This document shows, one piece after another, positions 8,933 through 16,189 of a stretch of DNA of 64,000 bases. The stretch is from Streptomyces narbonensis (GTDB taxonomy: Bacteria; Actinomycetota; Actinomycetes; Streptomycetales; Streptomycetaceae), in NCBI RefSeq assembly GCF_014649015.1, contig NZ_BMSF01000003.1, positions 372,001 to 436,000 on the forward strand. The letters run 5' to 3'. The notes below the pieces were generated by a model, which saw nothing but the letters and a program-made list of their open reading frames with translations, was not told the DNA's origin and did not search any database. The translations under genes and the position numbers were made by a program. How positions within the stretch are numbered: the stretch's first letter is position 1; each line of letters starts with the position of its first letter.

Positions 8933-9949
8933 TCAGACCCGCGTCACCGTCACGTTCGACATCATGTTCACCGGGTCGTAGCGGACCCGCGCGCCGGGGT
9001 AGGGCGCGTGGATGACCTGCCCGTTGCCCGCGTAGATGCCCACATGGCTGGCGTCTCCGCGGTACGTGACCAGGTCGCCGGGCTGCGCCTGCGAGAGCGG
9101 CACCTGCCGGCCCGCGTGCCGCTGGCCCTGGGAAGTGCGCGGGAGGCTGATCCCGGCCTGCCGGTACGACCAGACCATCAGGCCCGAGCAGTCGAAGCCG
9201 GAGGGCCCGGTCGCCCCCCACACGTACGGCTTGCCGATCGCGCTGCGCGCGGCGATCACCGCGGCGGAGGCCCGGGAGGAGCCGGGAGGGACGTCGGCGA
9301 GGGGCGGCAGCTCCTCGGCGCGCCCGCCGGAGCGGGAGGCCCGGTCGTAGTCGGCGCGCTCCGCGACGGTGAGGGAGGCGAGGAGCCGACGGGCCTCGGC
9401 GAGCTTGCGTTCGACGGCGCGCTTGTGGCGGGCGACGTCGGCCCGGCTGCGCTCCAGCTCGGCGAGGGCGGTGCGCGCCTCGTCCCGCCGCTGGTTCAGC
9501 CGGCGCTGCTCCCGGCGCAGTTCGCCGAGCGCGGCGCCCTGCCGGGCGGTGGCGCGGTCGAGGGCGGAGGCGCGGTCCAGGTAGCTGTCGGGGTCGGAGG
9601 AGAGCAGCAGCGCGAGGGCGGGGTCGATGCCGCCGGAGCGGTACTGGGCGCCGGCGACCGCGCCGAGGGCGCCCCGCATGAGGTTGATGCGGTCCTGGCC
9701 CCTGGCGAGCCCGTCCTGGGCCCGGGAGACCGTCCTGCGCAGCGCGTCCGTCTTCTCGTCCGCCTGGTTGTAGCCCTCGGTGGCCTTCTCGGCCTCCTCG
9801 AAGAGGCGGTCGACCGTGGCCTTGGTGGCGGCGCTGCCGCCGGCCCCCGGGTCGGCGCTCGCGGGGACGGCCCCGAGGGACGCCGCCGCGGTGGCCGCGG
9901 CCGCCGCGGTCAGGACGGTGACCCTCGCGGGTCGGCGATGGGACGCCAC
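8933..9949 (-). CDS. Secreted NlpC/P60 peptidoglycan endopeptidase (first copy)
   Basis: This 338-aa protein starts (GTG at 9949) with VASHRRPARVTVLTAAAA, a Streptomyces-type signal peptide ending near ASA-DP. A long coiled coil follows (residues about 45-190, repeated Leu/Arg/Glu heptads). The C-terminal NlpC/P60 domain has catalytic FDCSGL (Cys about 254), HVGIYAG and the later HAP motif. It should cut stem peptides in the cell wall, like RipA-type hydrolases, with the coiled coil as a regulatory arm. It lies directly after a paralogue on the same strand, with a terminator between them. In-frame upstream codons lack conservation and were rejected as starts. Confidence 0.92.
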   Translation of the reverse strand: MASHRRPARVTVLTAAAAATAAASLGAVPASADPGAGGSAATKATVDRLFEEAEKATEGYNQADEKTDALRRTVSRAQDGLARGQDRINLMRGALGAVAGAQYRSGGIDPALALLLSSDPDSYLDRASALDRATARQGAALGELRREQRRLNQRRDEARTALAELERSRADVARHKRAVERKLAEARRLLASLTVAERADYDRASRSGGRAEELPPLADVPPGSSRASAAVIAARSAIGKPYVWGATGPSGFDCSGLMVWSYRQAGISLPRTSQGQRHAGRQVPLSQAQPGDLVTYRGDASHVGIYAGNGQVIHAPYPGARVRYDPVNMMSNVTVTRV

Positions 9950-10042
9950 AGATCGCGCTCCGTTCGGCTCGACGCAGACTGAGGCGGCAGACAGTAGCCG
10001 CTGATCACGCCGTGTCCAACGAAGCCGACGGGCACACAAAGT

Positions 10043-10081
10043 GACGCCCCGCCGGAGAACACAGGTCACCGGCGGGGCGTC
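10043..10081 (-). terminator. Terminator after the second NlpC/P60 gene
   Basis: A perfect 13-bp inverted repeat GACGCCCCGCCGG (10043-10055) / CCGGCGGGGCGTC (10069-10081) with a 13-base loop lies 59 bases past the stop codon at 10140. It separates the two NlpC/P60 paralogues into different transcripts. Confidence 0.8.
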
Positions 10082-10139
10082 AGGTCAGCGAGGGTCCGGG
10101 CGAACCACCCGTTTGGGCGGCATACCCGAGCGGGGCGTG

Positions 10140-11186
10140 TCAGCCTCCGATGCGGACACCGAACTGGAACGTGCCCATGTAGCTCATCGACTCGTAGCGG
10201 ACGCTGGCGCCCGGCTTGGGAGCGTGGAGGATCGTGTTGTTGCCCGCGTACAGGCCCACGTGCGACAGGCCGTTGAAGAAGACCAGGTCGCCCGGCTTGA
10301 GCTGGCTGCGGCCGATCTTCACGCCGTCGTTCTGCTGGGTGTAGGTGGTGCGGGTGAGGCCGGCGCCGGCCTGGCCGTAGGCCCACTGGGTCAGGCCGGA
10401 GCAGTCGTACGCGTTGGGCCCCTCGGCGCCGGAGACGTACGGCTTGCCGATCTGGGTGGCGGCGGCGGAGAGCGCGGCGGCGCCGAGGCCGCTCGCGGGG
10501 GCCTCGTTGCCGAGGTCGATCCGCTCGCCGGCGGCGCGGCTGGCGCGCTGCTCCTTCGCCCGCTCCTCCTGCTCCAGCTTGGCCTTCTCGGCCGCCGTGA
10601 GGGTGTTGAGGAGCTTCTGCGCCTCGGCGAGCTTGCCCTGGTACTTCTTCTTCTTCGCACCGAGGGTCTTGCGGACGTCCTCGAGGTCGGCGAGCTTCGT
10701 GGTCGCCTCGGCGCGCTGCTGCGCGAGGGTCCGCTGCTTGGCCTGGATCGAGGTGAGGACGTCGGCCTGCTGGGCGCTCAGCTGGTCGATCGCGGACGCC
10801 TTGTCGAGGTAGCTGTCCGGGTCGGCGGAGAGGAAGAGCTGGAGCGCCGGGTCGATGCCGCCGGAGCGGTACTGAGCGCTGGCGACCGAACCGATCTGGT
10901 CGCGCAGGGTGTTGAGCTCCTGCTGACCGCGGGCCACCTTGTCCTGGAGGTTGCCGATCTCGTCCTGCAGCTTGCCCCGGCGCTCTTCGGCCTGGTTGTA
11001 CTGCTCCGTGGCCTCTTCGGCCTCGTGGTGCAGATCGTCGACCTTGGCCTTGACCTCGTCGATCTTGGGCTTGGGGGCCGCCTGGGCTCCGGTCTGGGCG
11101 GAGATGGCGACGGCGGCGGCCGCGGCCGCGGTGAGCACGGTCACGCGGGCACGGCTCGGCTGCTTGGGTCGACGGTGGGACGCCAC
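10140..11186 (-). CDS. Secreted NlpC/P60 peptidoglycan endopeptidase (second copy)
   Basis: This 348-aa paralogue of the protein at 8933-9949 has the same plan: a signal peptide starting VASHRRPKQPSRARVTVLTA, a coiled coil (about residues 45-200) with the shared AQYRSGGIDPAL block, then NlpC/P60 with YDCSGL (Cys about 262), HVGLYAG and HAPKPG. The GTG at 11186 follows GAAGGAGA. The coiled coil plus C40 peptidase plan matches RipA/cell-wall hydrolases used in growth and sporulation. It has its own promoter and a 100-base structured leader (separate entries), which the first copy lacks. Confidence 0.93.
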   Translation of the reverse strand: MASHRRPKQPSRARVTVLTAAAAAAVAISAQTGAQAAPKPKIDEVKAKVDDLHHEAEEATEQYNQAEERRGKLQDEIGNLQDKVARGQQELNTLRDQIGSVASAQYRSGGIDPALQLFLSADPDSYLDKASAIDQLSAQQADVLTSIQAKQRTLAQQRAEATTKLADLEDVRKTLGAKKKKYQGKLAEAQKLLNTLTAAEKAKLEQEERAKEQRASRAAGERIDLGNEAPASGLGAAALSAAATQIGKPYVSGAEGPNAYDCSGLTQWAYGQAGAGLTRTTYTQQNDGVKIGRSQLKPGDLVFFNGLSHVGLYAGNNTILHAPKPGASVRYESMSYMGTFQFGVRIGG

Positions 11187-11287
11187 GAAGGCGATCTCCT
11201 TCTTCCTCAGAGCCGCCCAACCGGTTGAGGGGCAGGCGGTTCCTCCGCCGCCACCCCGGATGAGTGATCGACCGTGCGAAGGTTCGA
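11187..11287 (-). ncRNA. Structured 5' leader of NlpC/P60 gene, possible riboswitch
   Basis: The ~100-base leader can fold a compound hairpin: GGGG/CCCC outer pairs (11229-11232 with 11254-11257) enclose GGCGG/CCGCC (11235-11239 with 11245-11249). In the RNA the loop reads GGAGGAA-like. The perfect palindrome CAACCGGTTG follows (11218-11227), then the ribosome site. Actinobacterial cell-wall hydrolase genes are often controlled by ydaO c-di-AMP riboswitches. However, I do not see the two most conserved ydaO blocks, so class assignment is open. Confidence 0.4.
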
Positions 11288-11293
11288 GCCCTG

Positions 11294-11323
11294 ACCCTAG
11301 TGACCAAGTTGTGATCAGTTCAA
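11294..11323 (-). promoter_or_regulatory. Sigma-70-like promoter for the second NlpC/P60 gene
   Basis: On the minus strand, TTGAAC (11318-11323) and TAGGGT (11294-11299) are separated by 18 bases. The predicted start site near 11287 gives the ~100-base leader described separately. Confidence 0.45.
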
Positions 11324-11445
11324 ATCCCACCGGCAAAAATATCGCTCGCGCAGCACTTTGTTCACACGCACCACACGGCCAGTGATGGCCACTTGACGGT
11401 ACGCCATCCATAATTCGGGCATATCACCCAGGAGTTGCGAGGTAC

Positions 11446-12810
11446 CTACGAGAGCCGCGAAAGCCGCTTCAGCAACAAGGCGGACGCCACCGGCCGCGCC
11501 CCCGCCTTCGCGACGCCGTCGGCCACCTCGCGGTCGGTCGAGACCACGACCACGGGCCGCCCCACCGGCTCGGCCCGCACCAGCTGCCGGATCAACTCGT
11601 CCGCCGTGACACCGGGCTTGGAGAACAGCACCCGCACCCCGCGCGGCGGCGCGAGCAGCACCGGGGCCGCCAGCTCCGCCCCGTCGAAGACACAGGTGAC
11701 CTCGGCGCCCGAACGGGCCGCGAGGGCCGAGAGGCTGCCGAGCAGCCTCAGCCGCTGCTTCTCCAACGGCATGGTCGGATAACCGGTCTTGGTGACGTTG
11801 TAGCCGTCGACGACCAGATGGGCCTGCGGCAGCGCGAGCAGCTGGTCGAGCAGGGCCGGGTCGGTCTCGGAGAGCGCCCGCGCCGCGATGTCCTTCGGGG
11901 ACATCCGTCCCGGCTCCACCGCGTCCACGGTGTCCGCCGGGTGCACGGAGACGGGCGGCAGCGCCAGTTCGCGGCGCAGCCCCTGGGCCGCGTCCAGGAC
12001 GGTGTCGAGCAGCAGCCGCAGCCGCATGTCCTCCACCGAGCGGCCCTCGCGGGCGGTCCTGCGGCTCGCCTCCAGGGCCGCCTCGACCTCGCCGAGCCGG
12101 GCCTTGAGCCGCCGGCTCTCGCTCTCGGCGGCCGACACCTGGGCCGCCGCCTCCGCCCGCGCGGCGTCGATCTCGCCCTGCGCGCGGCGCATCGCCGCCT
12201 CGCGGCGCTTCACATCGCTCTGGGCGCTGCGCAGCTTGCGATGAAGCGATTCCGCTTCCTTCTTCGCGGCTTCCAGATCGTGGCGCAGCTGTTCCGTCTC
12301 GCCGCGCGAGCGGTCCTTGGCGGCGGTGAGTTCCTCGCGCAGCCGCTCCAGCTCGCGCCGCCCGGCCTCGTCGGCCCGTTCGGCGTCCGCCCGCTGGGCC
12401 TCCTCGCCCGCGGCGGCCACGAGCTTGACCCAGCCGACCGGGCGCAGCACATAGGCGGCCGCGGCCACGTCGACCGGGTCCGCGGCGGCGGGCGGGGTGC
12501 CCGTCTCGACGGCCCCGGCCAGTTCGGGCTGGGCCTGCTTGAAGCGCTCGCCGATCCGCTGCCGGAAGAGCGGGTCGCTCTCCAGGGCGGCCGCCATCGC
12601 GTTGCCGGCGAACTTGGCCCGCCGGCTCGCCGTGAAGCGGGCGTACTGCCGCAGGGGTGCCGGCAGCTCCGCGACGGTCAGCCCGCCGAAGGCGTCCGCG
12701 ACCAGCGCGACGACCCGCCGACGTACGCCTTCCGTCAGTGGGTGGTCGAGCGTCTCGGCAGCGTCACCTGCCGCGCCGGCCGGCTCTCCACCGTGCGCGG
12801 GCTGCTCCAC
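11446..12810 (-). CDS. NYN (YacP/Rae1-like) domain RNA-binding protein
   Basis: This 454-aa protein has a helical N-terminal part and a long coiled coil (about residues 140-260, rich in Glu/Arg/Ala). The C-terminal NYN domain begins HLVVDGYNVTKTGYP (about residue 332), with further acidic positions in CVFDGAE and VVSTDREVADG. These aspartates form the PIN-like nuclease centre. In Bacillus the YacP/Rae1 relative is a ribosome-associated endoribonuclease, so a role in RNA decay is inferred. It starts at GTG 12810, 33 bases after the gene ending at 12844 on the same strand, so it is probably co-transcribed. Confidence 0.85.
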   Translation of the reverse strand: MEQPAHGGEPAGAAGDAAETLDHPLTEGVRRRVVALVADAFGGLTVAELPAPLRQYARFTASRRAKFAGNAMAAALESDPLFRQRIGERFKQAQPELAGAVETGTPPAAADPVDVAAAAYVLRPVGWVKLVAAAGEEAQRADAERADEAGRRELERLREELTAAKDRSRGETEQLRHDLEAAKKEAESLHRKLRSAQSDVKRREAAMRRAQGEIDAARAEAAAQVSAAESESRRLKARLGEVEAALEASRRTAREGRSVEDMRLRLLLDTVLDAAQGLRRELALPPVSVHPADTVDAVEPGRMSPKDIAARALSETDPALLDQLLALPQAHLVVDGYNVTKTGYPTMPLEKQRLRLLGSLSALAARSGAEVTCVFDGAELAAPVLLAPPRGVRVLFSKPGVTADELIRQLVRAEPVGRPVVVVSTDREVADGVAKAGARPVASALLLKRLSRLS

Positions 12811-12843
12811 GATCCGTCACCCCTATGTCGTCCGCGCCGTCCC

Positions 12844-13086
12844 TCAGGAGGCGGCGCCCGGCCTGTCCACCAGTTCGATCTGGTCCACCGCGTTGCACCA
12901 GCGGCAGCGGACCGACTCGATGGTCTCACTGACCACCTGCCGCTCCTCGACCGTCGGGTCGCCCGCGAGGTCCAGATGGACGTACTCCACGACCTTCGAG
13001 GAGCGGGTCACGTCGAACCGGGTCAGGTTGCCGCAGAGAGTGCAGCGCCAGCGGGTCTCGTCGGTCGGCAGGGGAACCGTCGTCAT
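12844..13086 (-). CDS. Small zinc-ribbon protein
   Basis: This 80-aa protein has two Cys pairs, CTLCG near residue 15 and CRWCN near residue 61, and is spaced as a treble/zinc ribbon. The ATG at 13086 follows GAAGGA. No catalytic residues are seen. It is upstream of and probably co-transcribed with the NYN-domain gene, so it may act with it in RNA or translation functions. That link is inference from position only. It is conserved in actinomycetes as a hypothetical protein as far as I recall. Confidence 0.8.
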   Translation of the reverse strand: MTTVPLPTDETRWRCTLCGNLTRFDVTRSSKVVEYVHLDLAGDPTVEERQVVSETIESVRCRWCNAVDQIELVDRPGAAS

Positions 13087-13243
13087 CGTGCCGTCCTTCT
13101 TCCTGTTGCGTGTGCCAGGTGCGGGAGCCGCGGTGCGCCGTCGAACTGCGGTCGTACTGCCCGTTACCCTACGGCCTCGCCGGTGCGCCGGAGCACGGCG
13201 AGGCACTCTGTCCAGTTCGGCCCCGGTAAGCCATGATCTGTCC

Positions 13244-13978
13244 ATGATCGACTGGCGAGCGGCGACTCTCGGCGCCTGGCGGGGCACCCGCGGCGGCCCC
13301 ACGGTGACCTACGGCCTGATCGCCGCCTGCTGCCTGCTCTTCGCGGTGAGCCCGGTCTCCGGACTCAACCCGGTGTACGGCACGGGCGACGCGCTCCTCG
13401 CGGCCCAGGGCACGTACTTCCGCCGCTGGGGCGTGGTCCCCGCCGAGCTGATGAGCGGCGAGCCCCGCGCCCTGCTCACCCCGTTCACCGCGCTCTTCGT
13501 CCACGGCAGCTGGCTCCACCTGCTGGGGAACATGCTGTTCCTCTACGTCTTCGGCGCGATGGCCGAGGAGCGCATGGGCCCGGCCGGCTTCGCCCTCTTC
13601 TACCTGGGCACCGGCTACCTCGCCCTCGTCGGGTACGCGGTGGCGCACGCGAACAGCGAGCAGACGCTGGTCGGGGCATCCGGGGCGATCTCCGGGGTGC
13701 TCGGGGCCTTCCTCTTCCTCTTCCCGCGATCCCGGGTGACCAGCCTCTTCCCCTTCCTCTTCTTCCTGCCGCTGCGCTTCCCCGCCTGGATCGTGCTGAT
13801 CTTCTGGTTCGTGCTCCAGTGGCTGGCGGCGCGGGCCGCGGGACCGGGTCCCGGCGTCGCCTATCTCTCCCATGTGGTGGGCTTCTCCGTCGGCTTCCTG
13901 TACGCCTGGGGCCGCTACCGGGGTGGGGATAGAGTGAAGGCTCCAGCCGCGGCGACCGAGGGAGAAAGCCAGCCGTGA
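13244..13978 (+). CDS. Rhomboid-family intramembrane serine protease
   Basis: This 244-aa protein has six to seven membrane helices. It has the rhomboid HGSWLHLLGNMLFLYVFG segment (about residues 86-103), the catalytic GASGAISG (Ser about 146) and the catalytic SHVVGF histidine (about 209). It should cleave membrane-anchored substrates within the bilayer. The ATG at 13244 is the first start consistent with the N-terminal helix. Its TGA overlaps the GTG of the following Lrp-domain gene (GTGA), so translation is coupled. Confidence 0.92.
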   Translation: MIDWRAATLGAWRGTRGGPTVTYGLIAACCLLFAVSPVSGLNPVYGTGDALLAAQGTYFRRWGVVPAELMSGEPRALLTPFTALFVHGSWLHLLGNMLFLYVFGAMAEERMGPAGFALFYLGTGYLALVGYAVAHANSEQTLVGASGAISGVLGAFLFLFPRSRVTSLFPFLFFLPLRFPAWIVLIFWFVLQWLAARAAGPGPGVAYLSHVVGFSVGFLYAWGRYRGGDRVKAPAAATEGESQP

Positions 13979-14256
13979 TCACCGCGATCGTGCTCATCAA
14001 GACCAGCGTGGACCGCATCCCCGAGATCGCCGAGTCGATCGCCGCGCTCGACAGCGTCAGCGAGGTCTTCTCCGTGACCGGCACCTACGACCTGATCGCC
14101 ATGGTGCGCGTGCCGCGCCACGACGACCTGGCGGACGTGATCCCCGGAAGCATCAGCAAGATCCCCGGCGTCGAGGCCACGGACACGCACGTGGCGTTCC
14201 GCACGTACTCCCAGCACGACCTGGAGGCGGCCTTCGCCATCGGCCTGGAGTCCTGA
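13975..14256 (+). CDS. Stand-alone Lrp/AsnC ligand-binding (RAM) domain protein
   Basis: This 93-aa protein consists only of the Lrp/AsnC effector domain (VITAIVLIKTSVDRIPEIAE at the start, VFSVTGTYDLIAMVRVP in the middle, THVAFRTY at the end). It has no DNA-binding domain. SARD/RAM proteins of this kind form ring oligomers and sense amino acids. The GTG start overlaps the rhomboid stop codon. What it partners with is unknown. Confidence 0.88.
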   Translation: MITAIVLIKTSVDRIPEIAESIAALDSVSEVFSVTGTYDLIAMVRVPRHDDLADVIPGSISKIPGVEATDTHVAFRTYSQHDLEAAFAIGLES

Positions 14257-14275
14257 AGCCGCGCACGCGTCATGA

Positions 14276-14312
14276 GTGAAGGGGGTCTCCCGATTCGGGA
14301 GGCCCCCTTCAC
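14276..14312. terminator. Bidirectional terminator between Lrp-domain and aminotransferase genes
   Basis: 17-base arms (14276-14292 and 14296-14312) with one mismatch and a 3-base loop lie between two convergent stop codons (14256 and 14329). Confidence 0.85.
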
Positions 14313-14328
14313 CCGTACGAGTGACCGG

Positions 14329-15759
14329 TCAGCCGCGGTCGGGGACGCAGCGGCCGTCCTCGGTGCGGTACTTCCACTGCGCGCCGTCCCGGACGAGCTC
14401 CTTCACGGCGCCGACGAACCGCTCCACGTGCTCGTCCGGCGTACCGGCGCCGAAGCTCACCCGGATGGCGTTGAGCGAGCGCTCGCCGGGCGCGGCCTCG
14501 GGGGCACCGCACTCGCCCGGGTCCTGCGGGGCGCTGCCGAGGAGCGTGCGGACCAGCGGGTGGGCGCAGAAGAGGCCGTCGCGGACGCCGATGCCGTACT
14601 CGGCGGAGAGCGCGGCGGCGAAGTGGGAGCTGTTCCAGCCCTCCACGACGAAGGAGATGACGCCGACGCGCGGCGCGTCGTCGCCGAAGAGCGAGAGGAC
14701 CTTCACCTCGGGGACCTCGGCGAGCCCCGCGCGGACGGTGTCGATCAGGTGCTGCTCGCGGGCGACGAGCTCGTCGAAGCCGGCCTCGGTGAGCGCCTTG
14801 CAGGCGGAGGCGATGGAGTAGACGCCGATGACGTTCGGGGAGCCGGCCTCGTGGCGGGCCGCGGTGGTGTGCCACTCCACGTCCACGCCGCCGTCGGCGC
14901 GGCGCGCCACCTTGCGGGACGCGCCGCCGCCGGCGAGGTACGGCTCGGCCTCCTGGAGCCAGTCGGAACGGCCCGCGAGGACGCCCGAGCCGAAGGGCGC
15001 GTACAGCTTGTGTCCGGAGAAGGCGACCCAGTCCACGTCCAGTTCCTGTACGGAGACGGGGTGGTGGGGCGCGAGCTGTGCGGCGTCGAGGACGATCCGG
15101 GCACCGTGGGCGTGGGCCGCGGCGGCGAGCTCCTTCACCGGCCACAGCTCACCGGTGACGTTGGACGCGCCGGTGACGCAGACCAGCGCGGGACGTGTGG
15201 GGTATCCCCTGCTCGAGCGAAGCCGAGAGCTTGGGGAAGGGTCGCGGTCCGCCAGGGCGCGCTCCAGGGTCTCGACGGCCTGGGCCGGGGTGCGGGGCGC
15301 GTTGAGGTAGGTGACGCGGGCGTCCTGCCACGGCAGGAGGGAGGCGTGGTGCTCGGTCTCGAAGACGAATACCTCGCAGCCGGACGGGATGGTCCGGGCG
15401 AGCAGGTTGAGCGAGTCGGTGGTGGAGCGGGTGAAGACGACCTGGTCGCCGGGGCGGCAGTCGAGGAACTCGGCGACGGTGGCGCGGCTGTTCTCGAAGA
15501 GGTCGGTGGAGAGCTGGGAGAGGTAGCCGGCGCCGCGGTGGACGCTGCCGTAGTAGGGGGCGTACGCGGCGACGTCGTCCCACACCCGCTGGAGCGCCGG
15601 GGCGCTGGCGGCGTAGTCGAGCGCCGCGTAGGTCACCTCTCCGCCGGTGACGAGCGGGACGGTGACGTCCCGGCCGAGGACCGGCAGCGGAGCGGCGCAG
15701 CAGGGGTCGGCGGACTCGGAGTCGGCGGTCGCGACGGCGGCGTTCGGGTATGCGGACAT
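14329..15759 (-). CDS. Class V aminotransferase (cysteine desulfurase-like), SAM-IV controlled
   Basis: This 476-aa PLP enzyme of the class V fold has the Schiff-base lysine in FSGHKLYAPFGSG (about residue 251), preceded by VLDAAQLAPHH. N-terminal TTDSLNLLARTI and FETEHHASLLPW motifs are shared with IscS/CsdA-type enzymes. The C-terminal GLFCAHPLVR could hold a catalytic Cys, but I cannot prove desulfurase activity. Start ATG 15759 (MSAYPNAAVATADSE). It is preceded by a SAM-IV riboswitch, which places it in sulfur metabolism. Residues about 173-187 (DPSPSSRLRSSRGYPT) are encoded by an inserted dispersed repeat. Confidence 0.85.
   Translation of the reverse strand: MSAYPNAAVATADSESADPCCAAPLPVLGRDVTVPLVTGGEVTYAALDYAASAPALQRVWDDVAAYAPYYGSVHRGAGYLSQLSTDLFENSRATVAEFLDCRPGDQVVFTRSTTDSLNLLARTIPSGCEVFVFETEHHASLLPWQDARVTYLNAPRTPAQAVETLERALADRDPSPSSRLRSSRGYPTRPALVCVTGASNVTGELWPVKELAAAAHAHGARIVLDAAQLAPHHPVSVQELDVDWVAFSGHKLYAPFGSGVLAGRSDWLQEAEPYLAGGGASRKVARRADGGVDVEWHTTAARHEAGSPNVIGVYSIASACKALTEAGFDELVAREQHLIDTVRAGLAEVPEVKVLSLFGDDAPRVGVISFVVEGWNSSHFAAALSAEYGIGVRDGLFCAHPLVRTLLGSAPQDPGECGAPEAAPGERSLNAIRVSFGAGTPDEHVERFVGAVKELVRDGAQWKYRTEDGRCVPDRG
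15199..15242 (-). repeat. Dispersed palindromic Streptomyces repeat inserted in frame in a gene
   Basis: An imperfect hairpin is built of CCCC/GGGG (15206-15209 with 15233-15236) and GCTC/GAGC (15211-15214 with 15227-15230) around CGAAGCCG. It is flanked by GGGGTAT and AAGGGT. From memory, near-identical hairpins occur at many intergenic sites of Streptomyces genomes. Here it lies inside an open frame and adds about 15 residues of low-complexity protein. Confidence 0.6.
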
Positions 15760-15916
15760 GGCGGAATCTCCCGGCGGGCGGTGCGGAATGGCTTCGGTGA
15801 ATCCCGTACGCGGCCGGACACGGCGGGGTACGGGTGATGCCTCGGAGACGACAAGGGCGCACACGGGTACGCGGAAGCGACCCTGATTCCGAGGGTGAAG
15901 TAGGGGCGGATTCGCC

Positions 15917-15937
15917 CTATCGCATTCGCTTGCTCAC
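15917..15937 (-). CDS. Possible 6-codon upstream ORF (MSKRMR)
   Basis: GTG at 15937 is followed by AGC AAG CGA ATG CGA TAG. A strong GAGGAG (15946-15951) lies 8 bases upstream. It lies between the SAM-IV aptamer and the aminotransferase start. The good ribosome site with no long frame behind it suggests a leader peptide that is translated or used for attenuation. This is speculative. Confidence 0.4.
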   Translation of the reverse strand: MSKRMR

Positions 15938-15960
15938 GGAAAACGCTCCTCGAGAGACCA

Positions 15961-15985
15961 GGACCCCTGGTGTGTCGAGGGGTCC
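15961..15985 (-). promoter_or_regulatory. Hairpin at 3' edge of SAM-IV riboswitch (possible expression platform)
   Basis: GGACCCCT (15961-15968) and AGGGGTCC (15978-15985) form a perfect 8-bp stem with a 9-base loop. One arm is the 3' pseudoknot strand of the aptamer, so ligand-bound and hairpin states would exclude each other. The CCTCGA of this region could also pair with the TCGAGG that overlaps the downstream GAGGAG ribosome site. The mechanism is inferred. Confidence 0.5.
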
Positions 15986-16098
15986 GCGCTTGCCGTGGAC
16001 CTTGCTGTCCACGGCCTGGTCTTCACCCGGGGCACCCCGCCACGGACGGAGGGTTGCCGGACAGCAAGCCGGGGCTTCGTAGCTGTCACTCATGACCT
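15978..16098 (-). promoter_or_regulatory. SAM-IV riboswitch
   Basis: On the minus strand the element runs GGTCATGAGTGACAGC, then GAAGCCCCGGCTTGCTGTC, CGGCAACCCTCCGTCC, GGCGGGGTGCCCCGGGTG, AAGACC, a variable hairpin and GGCAAGCGCGGACCCC. These blocks match the actinobacterial SAM-IV consensus almost base for base, including P1 (GGTC/GACC) and the GCAAGCGCGG pseudoknot strand. It binds S-adenosylmethionine and normally switches off sulfur-assimilation genes. Here it precedes the class V aminotransferase gene, about 220 bases downstream. Confidence 0.95.
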
Positions 16099-16133
16099 GT
16101 CAAGCATCCTGCCACATGATCGCGGATGCGCAA

Positions 16134-16162
16134 GACCCCGGTCCGCATGCTGGACCGGGGTC
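16134..16162 (-). terminator. Terminator after trpD
   Basis: GACCCCGGTCC (16134-16144) and GGACCGGGGTC (16152-16162) form a perfect 11-bp stem with a 7-base loop, 28 bases past the trpD stop codon and before the SAM-IV element. Confidence 0.85.
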
Positions 16163-16189
16163 CGGGGGCAAGGCACCCCTAGGGGGTGT

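Noticed and set aside
11187..11287. Calling the NlpC/P60 leader a ydaO c-di-AMP riboswitch outright
   Set aside because: The most conserved ydaO sequence blocks were not recognised, so it is only reported as a structured leader.
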